A DNA stretch of 9,150 nt, taken from the NCBI GenBank assembly GCA_900553435.1, contig USDC01000020.1, positions 1 through 9,150 on the forward strand, in the 5' to 3' direction. The translations under genes and the position numbers were made by a program. This document shows, piece by piece, positions 1 to 7,267 of the stretch. Positions within the stretch are counted from its first letter, which is position 1; each line of letters begins with the position of its first letter. The notes below the pieces were generated by a model. The model was not told the DNA's origin and made no database searches. It saw only the letters and a program-made list of their open reading frames with translations. The stretch is from an uncultured Mycoplasmatota bacterium. Its GTDB lineage: Bacteria; Bacillota_I; Bacilli_A; RF39; UBA660.

Positions 1-22
1 TATTTAAAAAAAACACATATTC

Positions 23-51
23 TTGTTTATAACACATAATTAGTTTATAAT
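23..51 (+). promoter_or_regulatory. Sigma-A-type promoter of the TasA-like surface protein gene
   Basis: A -35-like TTGTTT (23-28) is followed after 17 nt by a perfect TATAAT (46-51). Transcription would start near 58, giving a leader of about 40 nt that contains two copies of AATAATAG (67-74 and 76-83) and the AGGAG ribosome site at 88-92. The element spacing is ideal. The call is from sequence alone. Confidence 0.6.
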
Positions 52-99
52 AAGAATATAAAATATAATAATAGAAATAATAGTAGTAGGAGTATAGAA

Positions 100-1683
100 A
101 TGAAAAGATTAAAAGAATACTATAAAAGACAAATAGAAAAGATGGGTAAAAAACAAAAAATAACATTTTATACAGCATCAGTAATACTCTCTATACTAAT
201 AATACTAAGTATAGTAAGTCTTTCATATGCATTCTTTACAAGTATAATAACAGGAAATGAAACTGCAAAAGGTGATGTAGTAGAAACAGGAACATTATCT
301 ATTGTGTATACAAATGGACAAGAACTAAGAGGAGAAAGTATAGAACCAGGATGGAGCTTATCAAAAACATTTACAGTAGAAAACAGAGGAACAGTAGAAG
401 CAACATATAACATAAATTGGGAAAATTTAACAAATACATTTGTAAATAAAGAAGACTTAGTAATGAGTCTAACAAGTACAAATGGAGGAGGAACACTAGA
501 AGAAACCCAAATAAGAGGAAGTGGAAGTCATATAAACATAATAAAAAATATAAAGATAGATCCAGGAGTAATCCAAGAATATACATTAACAATAGAATAT
601 AAAAACAAAGATTATGACCAAAGTAGTGACATGGGAAAAAGTTTAATAGGAAAGATAGAAGTAAGAGATGCGAAAGAAGTATTAAATGAAGAATATATAG
701 CAACAGATTACATAATAGGAAAATATAGCGAAGATAACACAGAAGGATTAATCAAATTAAACCAACCGGCTACAGAACAAACACCAGCTTTAGTTGAATA
801 TAGATATAGTGGAAGTAACGATGTAGTTAAAAACTACGTAAATTTCAACAATGAAACCTGGAGAATTATAGGAGTATTTCCTACAGATGACGGAACTGGT
901 AACATAGAAAACAGAGTGAAAATAATAAGAGAGGAATCAATAGGAAACTATTCATGGGATTCTAGTCCAGCTGGAGTAAATGATTATTTAGAAACTAACA
1001 TTTTAGGTGCAGGAGTAAATCAGTGGGGGGAGAGTGGAACATATGAGGGAGCGGACCTAATGAGACTATTAAATCCTGAATATGAAAGTGAAAATATAAA
1101 TAACAGTTTGTATTGGAATAGAGAAAGTGGAACTTGTTATTATGGTAATAATAATCAAACAACTTCATGTGATTTTAGTGATAGTGGTTTAACAGAAGAA
1201 ACAAAGAATATGATAAGAGATGCAAAATGGTATTTAGGTGCAGTTGATCAAAGAGGAATTACAACATTAGATGCTTTTGTTCAAGAAAGAGGAAAGAAAA
1301 TTGGTATTGCAGATATTGGAATAAGTATAACAAAGACAACTTCATGGATAGGAAAAGTAGGATTAATGTATCCCTCAGATTATGGATATGCAAGTAGAGA
1401 ATGTTATGAAAATGAAAAACTTTATCAAGCAGATAAAAATGATTATAGGCAAGAAATATGCGTAAGGACAAATTGGATGTATAACAATAATTTTCAATGG
1501 ACGCTGTCCTCTTATGTTGGAGCTATAAGCAACGTAATTCATGTACATAATCATGGTAATTTAGGCTATATTGCTGCATTCCGTACTTATTACCTTACGC
1601 GTCCTGTTACATATTTAACATCCGACGTTAAAATAGTTGGCGGAGATGGAACAATAGAAAATATGTATCAATTATCACTATAA
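100..1683 (+). CDS. TasA-like membrane-anchored/secreted surface protein with C-terminal RPVxYL module
   Basis: 527 aa; the ATG is preceded by AGGAG at 88-92 with a 7-nt spacer. Residues 1-20 are strongly basic and residues 22-46 are hydrophobic, ending SYAFF, a signal-peptide or anchor layout like the SipW-processed TasA/camelysin family. Residues 59-107 follow the TasA pattern: ETGTLSI, a short loop, EPGWSLSKTFTVENRGTVEA, then beta strands. Family knowledge suggests an extracellular fibre-type beta domain. From about residue 200 a second module begins (YRYSG, ETWRIIGVF, GKVGLMYPSDYGYAS, QWTLSS, RPVTYL, SDVKIVGGDGT). I recognise it from memory as recurring in secreted proteins of uncultured gut Firmicutes; its function is unknown. 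The only four cysteines form two close pairs (346/357 and 435/454), consistent with extracellular disulfides. The gene stands alone between promoter and terminator. Residues 468-510 differ in codon use from the rest. A role in surface fibres or adhesion is inferred; the second module could be C-type-lectin-like. Confidence 0.7.
   Translation: MKRLKEYYKRQIEKMGKKQKITFYTASVILSILIILSIVSLSYAFFTSIITGNETAKGDVVETGTLSIVYTNGQELRGESIEPGWSLSKTFTVENRGTVEATYNINWENLTNTFVNKEDLVMSLTSTNGGGTLEETQIRGSGSHINIIKNIKIDPGVIQEYTLTIEYKNKDYDQSSDMGKSLIGKIEVRDAKEVLNEEYIATDYIIGKYSEDNTEGLIKLNQPATEQTPALVEYRYSGSNDVVKNYVNFNNETWRIIGVFPTDDGTGNIENRVKIIREESIGNYSWDSSPAGVNDYLETNILGAGVNQWGESGTYEGADLMRLLNPEYESENINNSLYWNRESGTCYYGNNNQTTSCDFSDSGLTEETKNMIRDAKWYLGAVDQRGITTLDAFVQERGKKIGIADIGISITKTTSWIGKVGLMYPSDYGYASRECYENEKLYQADKNDYRQEICVRTNWMYNNNFQWTLSSYVGAISNVIHVHNHGNLGYIAAFRTYYLTRPVTYLTSDVKIVGGDGTIENMYQLSL
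1501..1629 (+). other. Candidate hypervariable or recombined segment inside the surface protein gene
   Basis: Codons 468-510. By hand count 31 of 43 codons end in T or C here, against 16 of 43 for codons 28-70. Both CGT arginine codons of the gene (495 and 501) fall here, while all 18 earlier arginines are AGA or AGG. The segment starts just after QW and runs into RPVTYL. An NNY-rich block at the tip of a surface protein is what adenine-targeted diversification of AAY codons by a diversity-generating retroelement would leave, but cassette recombination between paralogues would look similar. No reverse transcriptase or template copy is in the window. Confidence 0.35.
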
Positions 1684-1696
1684 AAATATATAAATT

Positions 1697-1734
1697 GAGA
1701 AAAAATAAATAAAGTTTTTTCTCTTTTTTCTTTT
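1697..1734 (+). terminator. Intrinsic terminator of the surface protein gene
   Basis: A perfect 9-bp stem, GAGAAAAAA (1697-1705) with TTTTTTCTC (1715-1723), has a 9-nt loop and is followed by a T-rich tract (1724-1734). It begins 13 nt after the stop codon and separates this gene from the deoD operon. The stem is AU-rich, as usual in such genomes. Confidence 0.75.
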
Positions 1735-1743
1735 GTTGTGATA

Positions 1744-1752
1744 TGTTAGAAT
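1744..1752 (+). promoter_or_regulatory. Extended -10 promoter for the deoD-ymfF-ymfH operon
   Basis: TGTTAGAAT contains TG-n followed by TAGAAT (1747-1752). There is no good -35; the best candidate overlaps the T-tract of the preceding terminator. The TG extension could compensate. Transcription would start around 1759, at or just before the GGAGG ribosome site (1759-1763), giving a very short leader. Moderate to low confidence. Confidence 0.4.
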
Positions 1753-1769
1753 AAATTTGGAGGTTACAT

Positions 1770-2432
1770 ATGTCTACTATTCATATTGAGTCTAAAAAAG
1801 AAGATATCGCAGATGTGGTATTGATGCCAGGGGATCCTATGCGTGTTAAATATATCGCAGAAAAATATTTAACTGAGGCAAAACTTGTTAATCAAGTTCG
1901 TGGTGAATTAGCTTATACTGGTTACTATAAGAATAAAAAAGTTACTGTTTTTTCTAGTGGTATGGGAATACCTAGTATGGGAATATATAGTTATGAATTA
2001 TTTAAGTATTATGATGTAAATACTATTTTAAGAATTGGAACTGCTAGAAGTGTAAGTAAAGATATTAATATTGGTGATGTTGTTCTTGTTTCTTCTTCTA
2101 TGAGTAAAAGTTCATATGGTTTAGAAATGTTTAATAAAAAAATTGATTCTGTTTCTTCTAGCATAGAAGTTAATAGTCTTTTTGATAGCCTTAAAAAGGT
2201 AAAAGCTTATTCTGTTGAAGCTTTTTATGAAAGAAATATAACTTTTAGTGATGTAGAAGTTGTTGAGATGGAAAGTTATTCATTATTTTTAAATGCTAAG
2301 CATTTAAATAAAAAAGCAGGATGTTTATTAACTATTACTGATAAAGATAATGAAAGTGTAGATTATAATTATAGAGAAAAAAAATTAGATGAAATGATTT
2401 TACTTGCTTTAGAAAATATTATAAAGTTATAA
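1770..2432 (+). CDS. deoD: Purine nucleoside phosphorylase, DeoD type, short divergent form
   Basis: 220 aa; ATG with GGAGG at 1759-1763. DeoD enzymes are cytoplasmic hexamers that split purine (deoxy)nucleosides with phosphate into base and (deoxy)ribose-1-phosphate for purine salvage. Visible family residues: His5 near the N-terminus, MPGDPMR with Arg25, VRG with Arg44, GMGIPSMGIYSYEL (64-77), RIGT with Arg88, VVEMES with Glu168, and TITD with Asp191 at the position of the catalytic Asp. E. coli DeoD has 239 residues; the shortening lies mainly in the middle, between the RIGT loop and VEMES. One oddity is the loop after RIGT, which reads ARS where the family normally has a glycine (GSCGA or GTAGG-like), placing Arg93 near the phosphate/base pocket. 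The fold and main catalytic residues make phosphorylase the best call; substrate range may be altered. It is first in an operon with the M16 pair, 30 nt upstream. Confidence 0.85.
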   Translation: MSTIHIESKKEDIADVVLMPGDPMRVKYIAEKYLTEAKLVNQVRGELAYTGYYKNKKVTVFSSGMGIPSMGIYSYELFKYYDVNTILRIGTARSVSKDINIGDVVLVSSSMSKSSYGLEMFNKKIDSVSSSIEVNSLFDSLKKVKAYSVEAFYERNITFSDVEVVEMESYSLFLNAKHLNKKAGCLLTITDKDNESVDYNYREKKLDEMILLALENIIKL

Positions 2433-2452
2433 AAGTTGGTAATAATAAAAAC

Positions 2453-2458
2453 AGGAGG
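2453..2458 (+). promoter_or_regulatory. Ribosome binding site fixing the ymfF start
   Basis: AGGAGG lies 4 nt before ATG 2463. An in-frame TTG at 2436 would add nine residues but has no ribosome site in front of it and sits 3 nt after the deoD stop, so 2463 is the preferred start. Confidence 0.8.
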
Positions 2459-2462
2459 TTCT

Positions 2463-3716
2463 ATGGAATACAAGAGGATAGAAAAACAAAATTATAAATT
2501 AAATGTTATAAATACTGATAGGTTTAAAACAAATCTTATCACTTTTTATTTTACAAAAGAATATAAAGATGAAGAACTTGTTTATTTTGATTATTTATCA
2601 TATTTAATAACTTATAGTTCTAAAAAATATAATAGTAAAATAAAACTTGCTAAATATTTAGAAGAATTATATTTATGTAGTGTTTTTTCTTCAACTTCTT
2701 CAAAGGGTAAAAATATTAGGTTTGTAGTTGATTTAGAGTATATTAATTCTAAATATACTGAGGCAGACATGGATAAAAAATCAATCGATTTATTGTTTGA
2801 AATTTTATTTAATCCTGATGTTAATGATGGAAAGTTTACTCACGAAAATTTTGCACTTGCTAAAAAGACATTGATAAAGAAAGCTAGAATGAGAGAAGAA
2901 AATGCTAATATTTATGCTAGTGATAGATTTAGAAGTTTGTTTTATAAAGAAACTTGTTTAGAAAAAACATATGTAAGTGTTGAAGAATATGAAAGAGTTA
3001 CTAGTAAAGAAGTTTATGAATTTTATAAAAATTTAATAAATGAGAACTTAATTGTTAATCTCTTAGGTGATTATAAAGATGATAGTGTATTAAATTATTT
3101 AGAAGGTAAACTTAATAAATTAGAAAATAAGAATAAGTTTTTAAATGAAGTATATTTAGAAAACAAAATTAAAAATAAAGTTTTATTTAAAGAAGAAAAC
3201 AAAAACTTTTCACAATCTCATTTATACATGGGTTATAAATTTAAAGATTTAACAGATTTTGAAAAGCATTATGTTGTGCCTGTTACCTCAGCAATATTTG
3301 GTAATGGGACAAATAGTATTTTATTTAAAATAGTTAGAGAAAAAAATGGACTTTGTTATACAATTAATTCTAGTGTAAATAGATTTAATAATTCTTTAGT
3401 TGTTTATGCAGGTATAAATAAAAAAGATGCTATTAAAGCAATAGATTTAATTAAAAAATGTTTAAAAGATATGGAAAAAATTAATCTTGAAGAAAACTTG
3501 AGTAAAGTAAAAAGTTTAATTACAACTTCTCTTAATACTTTTTATGATGATATGGGAGGAATTAGTGAATATTTTTATTTAAAGAATTTTGATAATGTTG
3601 AGGCAATAAATGTAAGAAAGGAAAAATTTGATAAAGTAACCGTAGAGGATGTAAAACAATTACTTACTAAAATAAAATTAGATACAATTTATTTACTTAA
3701 AGGAGAAAAAGAATGA
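2463..3716 (+). CDS. ymfF: M16-family peptidase homologue, YmfF-like, no zinc site
   Basis: 417 aa from the ATG chosen by its AGGAGG site. M16 proteins are two-domain clamshell zinc peptidases or their inactive partners. Where HxxEH should be, in the first helix of the N-terminal domain (about residues 40-62), the sequence reads LSYLITYSSKKYNSK followed by LAKYLEELY, so no zinc ligands are present. The C-terminal domain keeps the substrate-binding M16 motif FKIVREKNGLCYTI, with Arg292 and Tyr299. This division, a non-catalytic subunit followed by a catalytic one, matches Bacillus ymfF/ymfH, whose family is named in databases as EF-P 5-aminopentanol modification-associated. The direct role in that modification is not shown here, and no ymfI-type reductase is in the window. 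The last codons overlap the next start as ATGA, so translation is probably coupled. Likely cytoplasmic, as there is no signal peptide. Confidence 0.85.
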   Translation: MEYKRIEKQNYKLNVINTDRFKTNLITFYFTKEYKDEELVYFDYLSYLITYSSKKYNSKIKLAKYLEELYLCSVFSSTSSKGKNIRFVVDLEYINSKYTEADMDKKSIDLLFEILFNPDVNDGKFTHENFALAKKTLIKKARMREENANIYASDRFRSLFYKETCLEKTYVSVEEYERVTSKEVYEFYKNLINENLIVNLLGDYKDDSVLNYLEGKLNKLENKNKFLNEVYLENKIKNKVLFKEENKNFSQSHLYMGYKFKDLTDFEKHYVVPVTSAIFGNGTNSILFKIVREKNGLCYTINSSVNRFNNSLVVYAGINKKDAIKAIDLIKKCLKDMEKINLEENLSKVKSLITTSLNTFYDDMGGISEYFYLKNFDNVEAINVRKEKFDKVTVEDVKQLLTKIKLDTIYLLKGEKE

Positions 3717-4978
3717 AAGAAATAATAATAAATGGAATAGATGAAAAAGTTTATTTTAAAAAGTTTGATAATGATTTTAGTTTAATTTTATATCCTACTA
3801 CAAAATCTAAAAACTTCTATATTACTTTAACTACTGATTTTGGAGCAATGGTAACTAAGTATAAAGATAAAGAAAAAATAAAAGAAGTTATTCCTGGGAC
3901 TGCACATTTTCTTGAACATAAAGTATGTAATTTAAATGATTTAAAGATTGCAAATGAATTAGAGAGTCTTGGAACAAGTGTTAATGCTTATACAAGTTAT
4001 TATGGAACAACCTATAATTTATATGGAAATAAGGATGTACTAAGAAATATTGAAATACTTTTTAATAGAGTTTATACATTTGATTTAACAGAAAAGTCTG
4101 TTGAAAATGAAAAATCAATAATTGCTCAAGAAATAAGTATGCAAAAGGATTTACCAGGTTATATAATTAATAATAAATTAAATAAGAATTTATTTAGTAA
4201 TACATATATAAGAAATACTGTTTTAGGTGAGGTAGAAGACATAAATAAAATTAATAAAGAATATTTATATGAAGTTTATGATGATTTTTACACACCAAAT
4301 AATATGTTTTGTGTAGTAACTGGTAATTTTGATAAAGATAGTGTTTGTAAAAAAGTTGAAGAACTTTTGAAAAATATAAAAAAACCAAATAAAAAGATTG
4401 CAACAGTAAGTGAACATGAAAATCCAGAAATTAATGTAAATTATGAGGAAATAGAGTTAAATATAATGGAAAGCAAGGTATGGATTGCATATAAAATTCC
4501 TATTAATAATTTTAAGAAAAGTGAAGTTACTAAAGTTATTAATTATTTGATAATATTTCTTAATATACTTTTTTCTGAGACTAGCGAGTTTGCTTCACAC
4601 CTTAAAAAAGATGAAATCATTACTGGGAATATTAGTTATAATGTAGTTAGATGCGGAGAGTATTTAGTAATGAAAGTAATTAGTAGTTCTTGTAATAATG
4701 TTGGTGAATTTATAAATAGAATAACAAGTGAGGTAAATAATTATAAGCTTGATAAAAATGATTTTGATAGAAAAAGAAAAGTGTTTTTAAGTAGTTATAT
4801 ATTAAGTTACGAGGATATTGAAAATATAAATGATATGTTAGTTCTTGATTATTTAAAAGAAAAAAAGGTAATAAATGATAGATATGATAGATATAAAAGT
4901 TATAATTTTACAGAGTTAAAAAGTATTTTAAAGAAAGTTGATTTAAGTAAAAAAAGTATAGTAGTAGCTCATAAGTAA
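3713..4978 (+). CDS. ymfH: M16-family zinc peptidase, YmfH-like, catalytic subunit
   Basis: 421 aa; ATG overlaps the previous stop by 4 nt (ATGA), with AGGAG at 3701-3705 and a 7-nt spacer. The inverted zinc motif is intact: GTAHFLEHK gives His65, catalytic Glu68 and His69. The third zinc ligand is likely Glu140 in IIAQEISM, with a helper Glu133 exactly seven residues before it, the spacing seen in pitrilysin. The C-terminal domain lacks the clear R-EK-GL-Y substrate motif, which sits in the upstream partner. A working enzyme would therefore be a heterodimer combining zinc from this subunit and the Arg/Tyr site from YmfF. That is inference from the motif split and gene coupling. Natural substrate unknown. 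No signal peptide or membrane segment is visible. A terminator follows, ending the deoD operon. Confidence 0.87.
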   Translation: MKEIIINGIDEKVYFKKFDNDFSLILYPTTKSKNFYITLTTDFGAMVTKYKDKEKIKEVIPGTAHFLEHKVCNLNDLKIANELESLGTSVNAYTSYYGTTYNLYGNKDVLRNIEILFNRVYTFDLTEKSVENEKSIIAQEISMQKDLPGYIINNKLNKNLFSNTYIRNTVLGEVEDINKINKEYLYEVYDDFYTPNNMFCVVTGNFDKDSVCKKVEELLKNIKKPNKKIATVSEHENPEINVNYEEIELNIMESKVWIAYKIPINNFKKSEVTKVINYLIIFLNILFSETSEFASHLKKDEIITGNISYNVVRCGEYLVMKVISSSCNNVGEFINRITSEVNNYKLDKNDFDRKRKVFLSSYILSYEDIENINDMLVLDYLKEKKVINDRYDRYKSYNFTELKSILKKVDLSKKSIVVAHK

Positions 4979-4987
4979 AGTAATAAT

Positions 4988-5016
4988 AAAGATAGTAAAA
5001 TTTCTATCTTTTTTTT
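4988..5016 (+). terminator. Intrinsic terminator of the deoD-ymfF-ymfH operon
   Basis: The 8-bp perfect stem AAAGATAG (4988-4995) with CTATCTTT (5004-5011) has an 8-nt loop. It merges into a run of T (5009-5016). It starts 9 nt after the ymfH stop. Confidence 0.75.
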
Positions 5017-5027
5017 GTGTTTTGATT

Positions 5028-5033
5028 TATAAT
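5028..5033 (+). promoter_or_regulatory. Candidate -10 box for the ABC exporter operon
   Basis: A consensus TATAAT lies between the terminator and the AGGAGG ribosome site (5041-5046). No convincing -35 exists at 16-18 nt upstream, where the sequence is terminator T-tract. If used, transcription would start about at 5040, right at the ribosome site. The exporter could otherwise be fed by read-through. Confidence 0.4.
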
Positions 5034-5052
5034 TTTATATAGGAGGTTAATT

Positions 5053-5952
5053 ATGCTTAAATTAGAACATGTAACAAAATATTATGATGAAAATAAAGCA
5101 GTTGATGATTTGTCTTTTAGTGTAGATGATGGGGAAATATTTGGACTTCTTGGAGTTAACGGAGCAGGTAAAACCACTACATTTAGAATGATAATGGGAC
5201 TTTTAGATATGACAGAGGGAGAAATTACCTTAGATGGGAAAAAAATAGATTATTCTCTTAGTGATAAAATTGGTTTTTTAACTGAAGAAAGAAGTTTACT
5301 TTTAAAGCTTACTGTAGAAGAACAAGCACAATTTTATGGGCACTTAAAAGGAATGAGTAAGGAAGAAATAGAGGAAAACCTAGACTATTTTCTAAAGAGA
5401 TTTAAGATAGAAGAATACAAGAATAGAAAAATAAAAGAATTATCTAAAGGTAATCAACAAAAAGTACAATTTATTATGGCAATTTTAAATAAACCTAAAT
5501 TACTTATATTAGATGAACCTTTTAGTGGACTTGACCCAATAAATGTAGAATTATTTAAAGAAGTAATTATGGAAATGAAGAAAAATAAGGCATCTATAAT
5601 TTTTTCTACTCACAGAATGGATCACGTAGAATATTTTTGCGAAAAATTAGTTATTTTAGTTAAAGGTAAAACGGTTTTAGAGGGAAGTTTAAAAAAGATA
5701 AAAAAAGATTATCGTAAGAAAAATATAAAAGTAATAGGACAAATAGATGAAGAGAAAATAAAAAAGATAAAGGGCGTAGAAAAAATAGAAAAAAATGAAG
5801 CTGAAACTGTAATAAAACTAGAAAATGAAAAGCAAATTGATAAAGTATTTAAAGAAATAAGTAAGGGTAAAAACATAAGAAAGTTCCTAGTAGAAGAAGC
5901 TAGCTTAGAAGAAATATTTATAGATAAGGTAGGGGAAGCATATGCAAAGTAA
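5053..5952 (+). CDS. ABC exporter ATP-binding protein, NatA/YhaQ type
   Basis: 299 aa; ATG with AGGAGG at 5041-5046 and a 6-nt spacer. All ABC ATPase motifs are present in order: Walker A GVNGAGKT (34-41), a Q-loop region reading FLTEERSLL (75-83), signature LSKGNQQ (130-136), Walker B LLILDEP with catalytic Glu155, D-loop SGLD (158-161) and H-switch His187 in STHRMDH. The EER in the Q-loop and the roughly 90-residue C-terminal extension after the nucleotide-binding domain are typical of the NatA/YhaQ branch with a DUF4162-type tail. The protein would energise the ABC-2 permease encoded next, with which its gene overlaps by 11 nt. Relatives export sodium or contribute to antimicrobial or stress tolerance; the substrate here cannot be read from the sequence. 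Confidence 0.9.
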   Translation: MLKLEHVTKYYDENKAVDDLSFSVDDGEIFGLLGVNGAGKTTTFRMIMGLLDMTEGEITLDGKKIDYSLSDKIGFLTEERSLLLKLTVEEQAQFYGHLKGMSKEEIEENLDYFLKRFKIEEYKNRKIKELSKGNQQKVQFIMAILNKPKLLILDEPFSGLDPINVELFKEVIMEMKKNKASIIFSTHRMDHVEYFCEKLVILVKGKTVLEGSLKKIKKDYRKKNIKVIGQIDEEKIKKIKGVEKIEKNEAETVIKLENEKQIDKVFKEISKGKNIRKFLVEEASLEEIFIDKVGEAYAK

Positions 5953-7267
5953 ATTAAGATATTTAACTTTTACTAGTTTAAAGAAGAAGCTTACAAGCAA
6001 ATGGTTTATTGTTGTAAATATATTACTTCTTATTGCTATATCTGTGATAGCTAATATTGATAATATAATTAAAGCTTTTGGCGGAGATTTTCTAGAACCA
6101 ACAAAAATTTATGTGGTAGATAATACTAATGAAACATATGAAGTTTTTGAAAAAACTTTTGATGAGACTAATAAAATTGTGTTAAAGCAAAATGATATAA
6201 AATTAGAAAAAAGTGATAGACAAACAAAATATTTATCTAAAAAAATGGAAGAAGATAAATCTAAAAACATTATAATAGAGATAAATAAAGATGAAAAAAA
6301 TATGATGGATGCAAATATTATTACTTATGATACAGTTGATTCATTTTTGTATCAAAATATAGTTAATGCGCTTAATACTTCAAAAGCTACTTTAGCTCTT
6401 AGTAAAAGTAATATTGATACTGAAGAATTAGAAAGTATTTATAAAACAATAGATGTTGAAAGAACATATTTGAGTGATGATGCCAAAGAAAACTCAGATA
6501 TGATGGAAACTATTAGTAATATTTTAATTCCAATGCTTATTGTTCCTTTCTTCTTCTTAATCATAATTATTACTCAAATGATAGGGGCAGAAATTAATGA
6601 AGAAAAAAGTTCAAAGAGTATGGAAATTATTATTTCAAGTGTTAGTCCAAAAACACATTTTGCATCAAAACTTTTATCAGTAAATGTGTTTGTTATGATT
6701 CAAGCAATACTATTATTTCTCTATGGAATTATTGGCGTGGGAATAAGAGTATACTTAACTAAAAGTAGTGGCTTTATTGAAAGTTTAGGAACTAAATATG
6801 TTGATATGGCAAAAGAATTTACAAATACTAGTATGTTTACTGATATTGTTCATGCAATTCCAATATTTATAATTTTGTTAATTTTGAGTTTTATTGCTTA
6901 TTCTTTAGTCGCAGGAATTCTTGCGTCTGTAACTACTAATAGTGAGGATTACTCACAACTTCAAACTCCACTTATGTTAGTATTACTTTTTGCATATTAC
7001 CTAGCGATAGTAGCATCAATGTATGAAAATAGCGTATTTATAAAAGTTGCTGGTTTTGTTCCATTTATTTCAGCAATAGTCGCACCAGTACTTTTAATAT
7101 TAGGTCAGATGTCTATTGTTGAAGTATTAATTTCTATTGCAATATTAGTTTTAACTAACTGGCTATTAATTAGATATGGACTTAGAGTATACAAAGTTGG
7201 AATATTAAATTATAACTCAAATAAATTGTGGAGTACAATGATGAATGCACTAAAAAGGAAAAGGTAA
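5942..7267 (+). CDS. ABC-2 type permease, NatB/YhaP type
   Basis: 441 aa; the ATG lies inside the end of the ATPase gene (11-nt overlap) with AGGGG at 5931-5935. Architecture fits the ABC2_membrane_3 family: basic N-terminus, TM1 at about 21-38, a roughly 150-residue hydrophilic domain expected outside the membrane, then six hydrophobic segments at about 191-214, 247-270, 305-330, 344-361, 369-390 and 393-414. The segment between the second and third, MIGAEINEEKSSKSMEI, is the cytoplasmic coupling-helix pattern of this family. It forms the membrane channel for the ATPase encoded just upstream. The substrate is unknown; sodium, as in NatAB, is one possibility. The stop codon is in the loop of the hairpin at 7253-7278. 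Confidence 0.88.
   Translation: MQSKLRYLTFTSLKKKLTSKWFIVVNILLLIAISVIANIDNIIKAFGGDFLEPTKIYVVDNTNETYEVFEKTFDETNKIVLKQNDIKLEKSDRQTKYLSKKMEEDKSKNIIIEINKDEKNMMDANIITYDTVDSFLYQNIVNALNTSKATLALSKSNIDTEELESIYKTIDVERTYLSDDAKENSDMMETISNILIPMLIVPFFFLIIIITQMIGAEINEEKSSKSMEIIISSVSPKTHFASKLLSVNVFVMIQAILLFLYGIIGVGIRVYLTKSSGFIESLGTKYVDMAKEFTNTSMFTDIVHAIPIFIILLILSFIAYSLVAGILASVTTNSEDYSQLQTPLMLVLLFAYYLAIVASMYENSVFIKVAGFVPFISAIVAPVLLILGQMSIVEVLISIAILVLTNWLLIRYGLRVYKVGILNYNSNKLWSTMMNALKRKR

Noticed and set aside
67..83. Tandem AATAATAG words in the first gene's leader
   Set aside because: Two 8-nt copies in near-pure A/T DNA are expected by chance; no further copies or structure.
371..703. Long leucine-rich minus-strand ORF inside the surface protein gene
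   Set aside because: Leucine-rich composition is the mirror of A-rich, T-poor coding sequence; no start signal. The same applies to the minus-strand ORFs at 168-413 and 1259-1471.
2436..2462. Upstream TTG start for the YmfF-like gene
   Set aside because: No ribosome site before it, whereas ATG 2463 follows AGGAGG.
5127..5300. Glutamate instead of glutamine in the ABC ATPase Q-loop region (TEER)
   Set aside because: This is characteristic of the NatA/YhaQ branch rather than a defect.
7211..7239. Possible tRNA promoter within the permease end (TACAAT at 7234-7239)
   Set aside because: The -10 match is fair, but the 17-nt-upstream hexamer is TATAAC, not a -35, and the hairpin at 7253-7278 would lie in its leader. 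Too weak to annotate.
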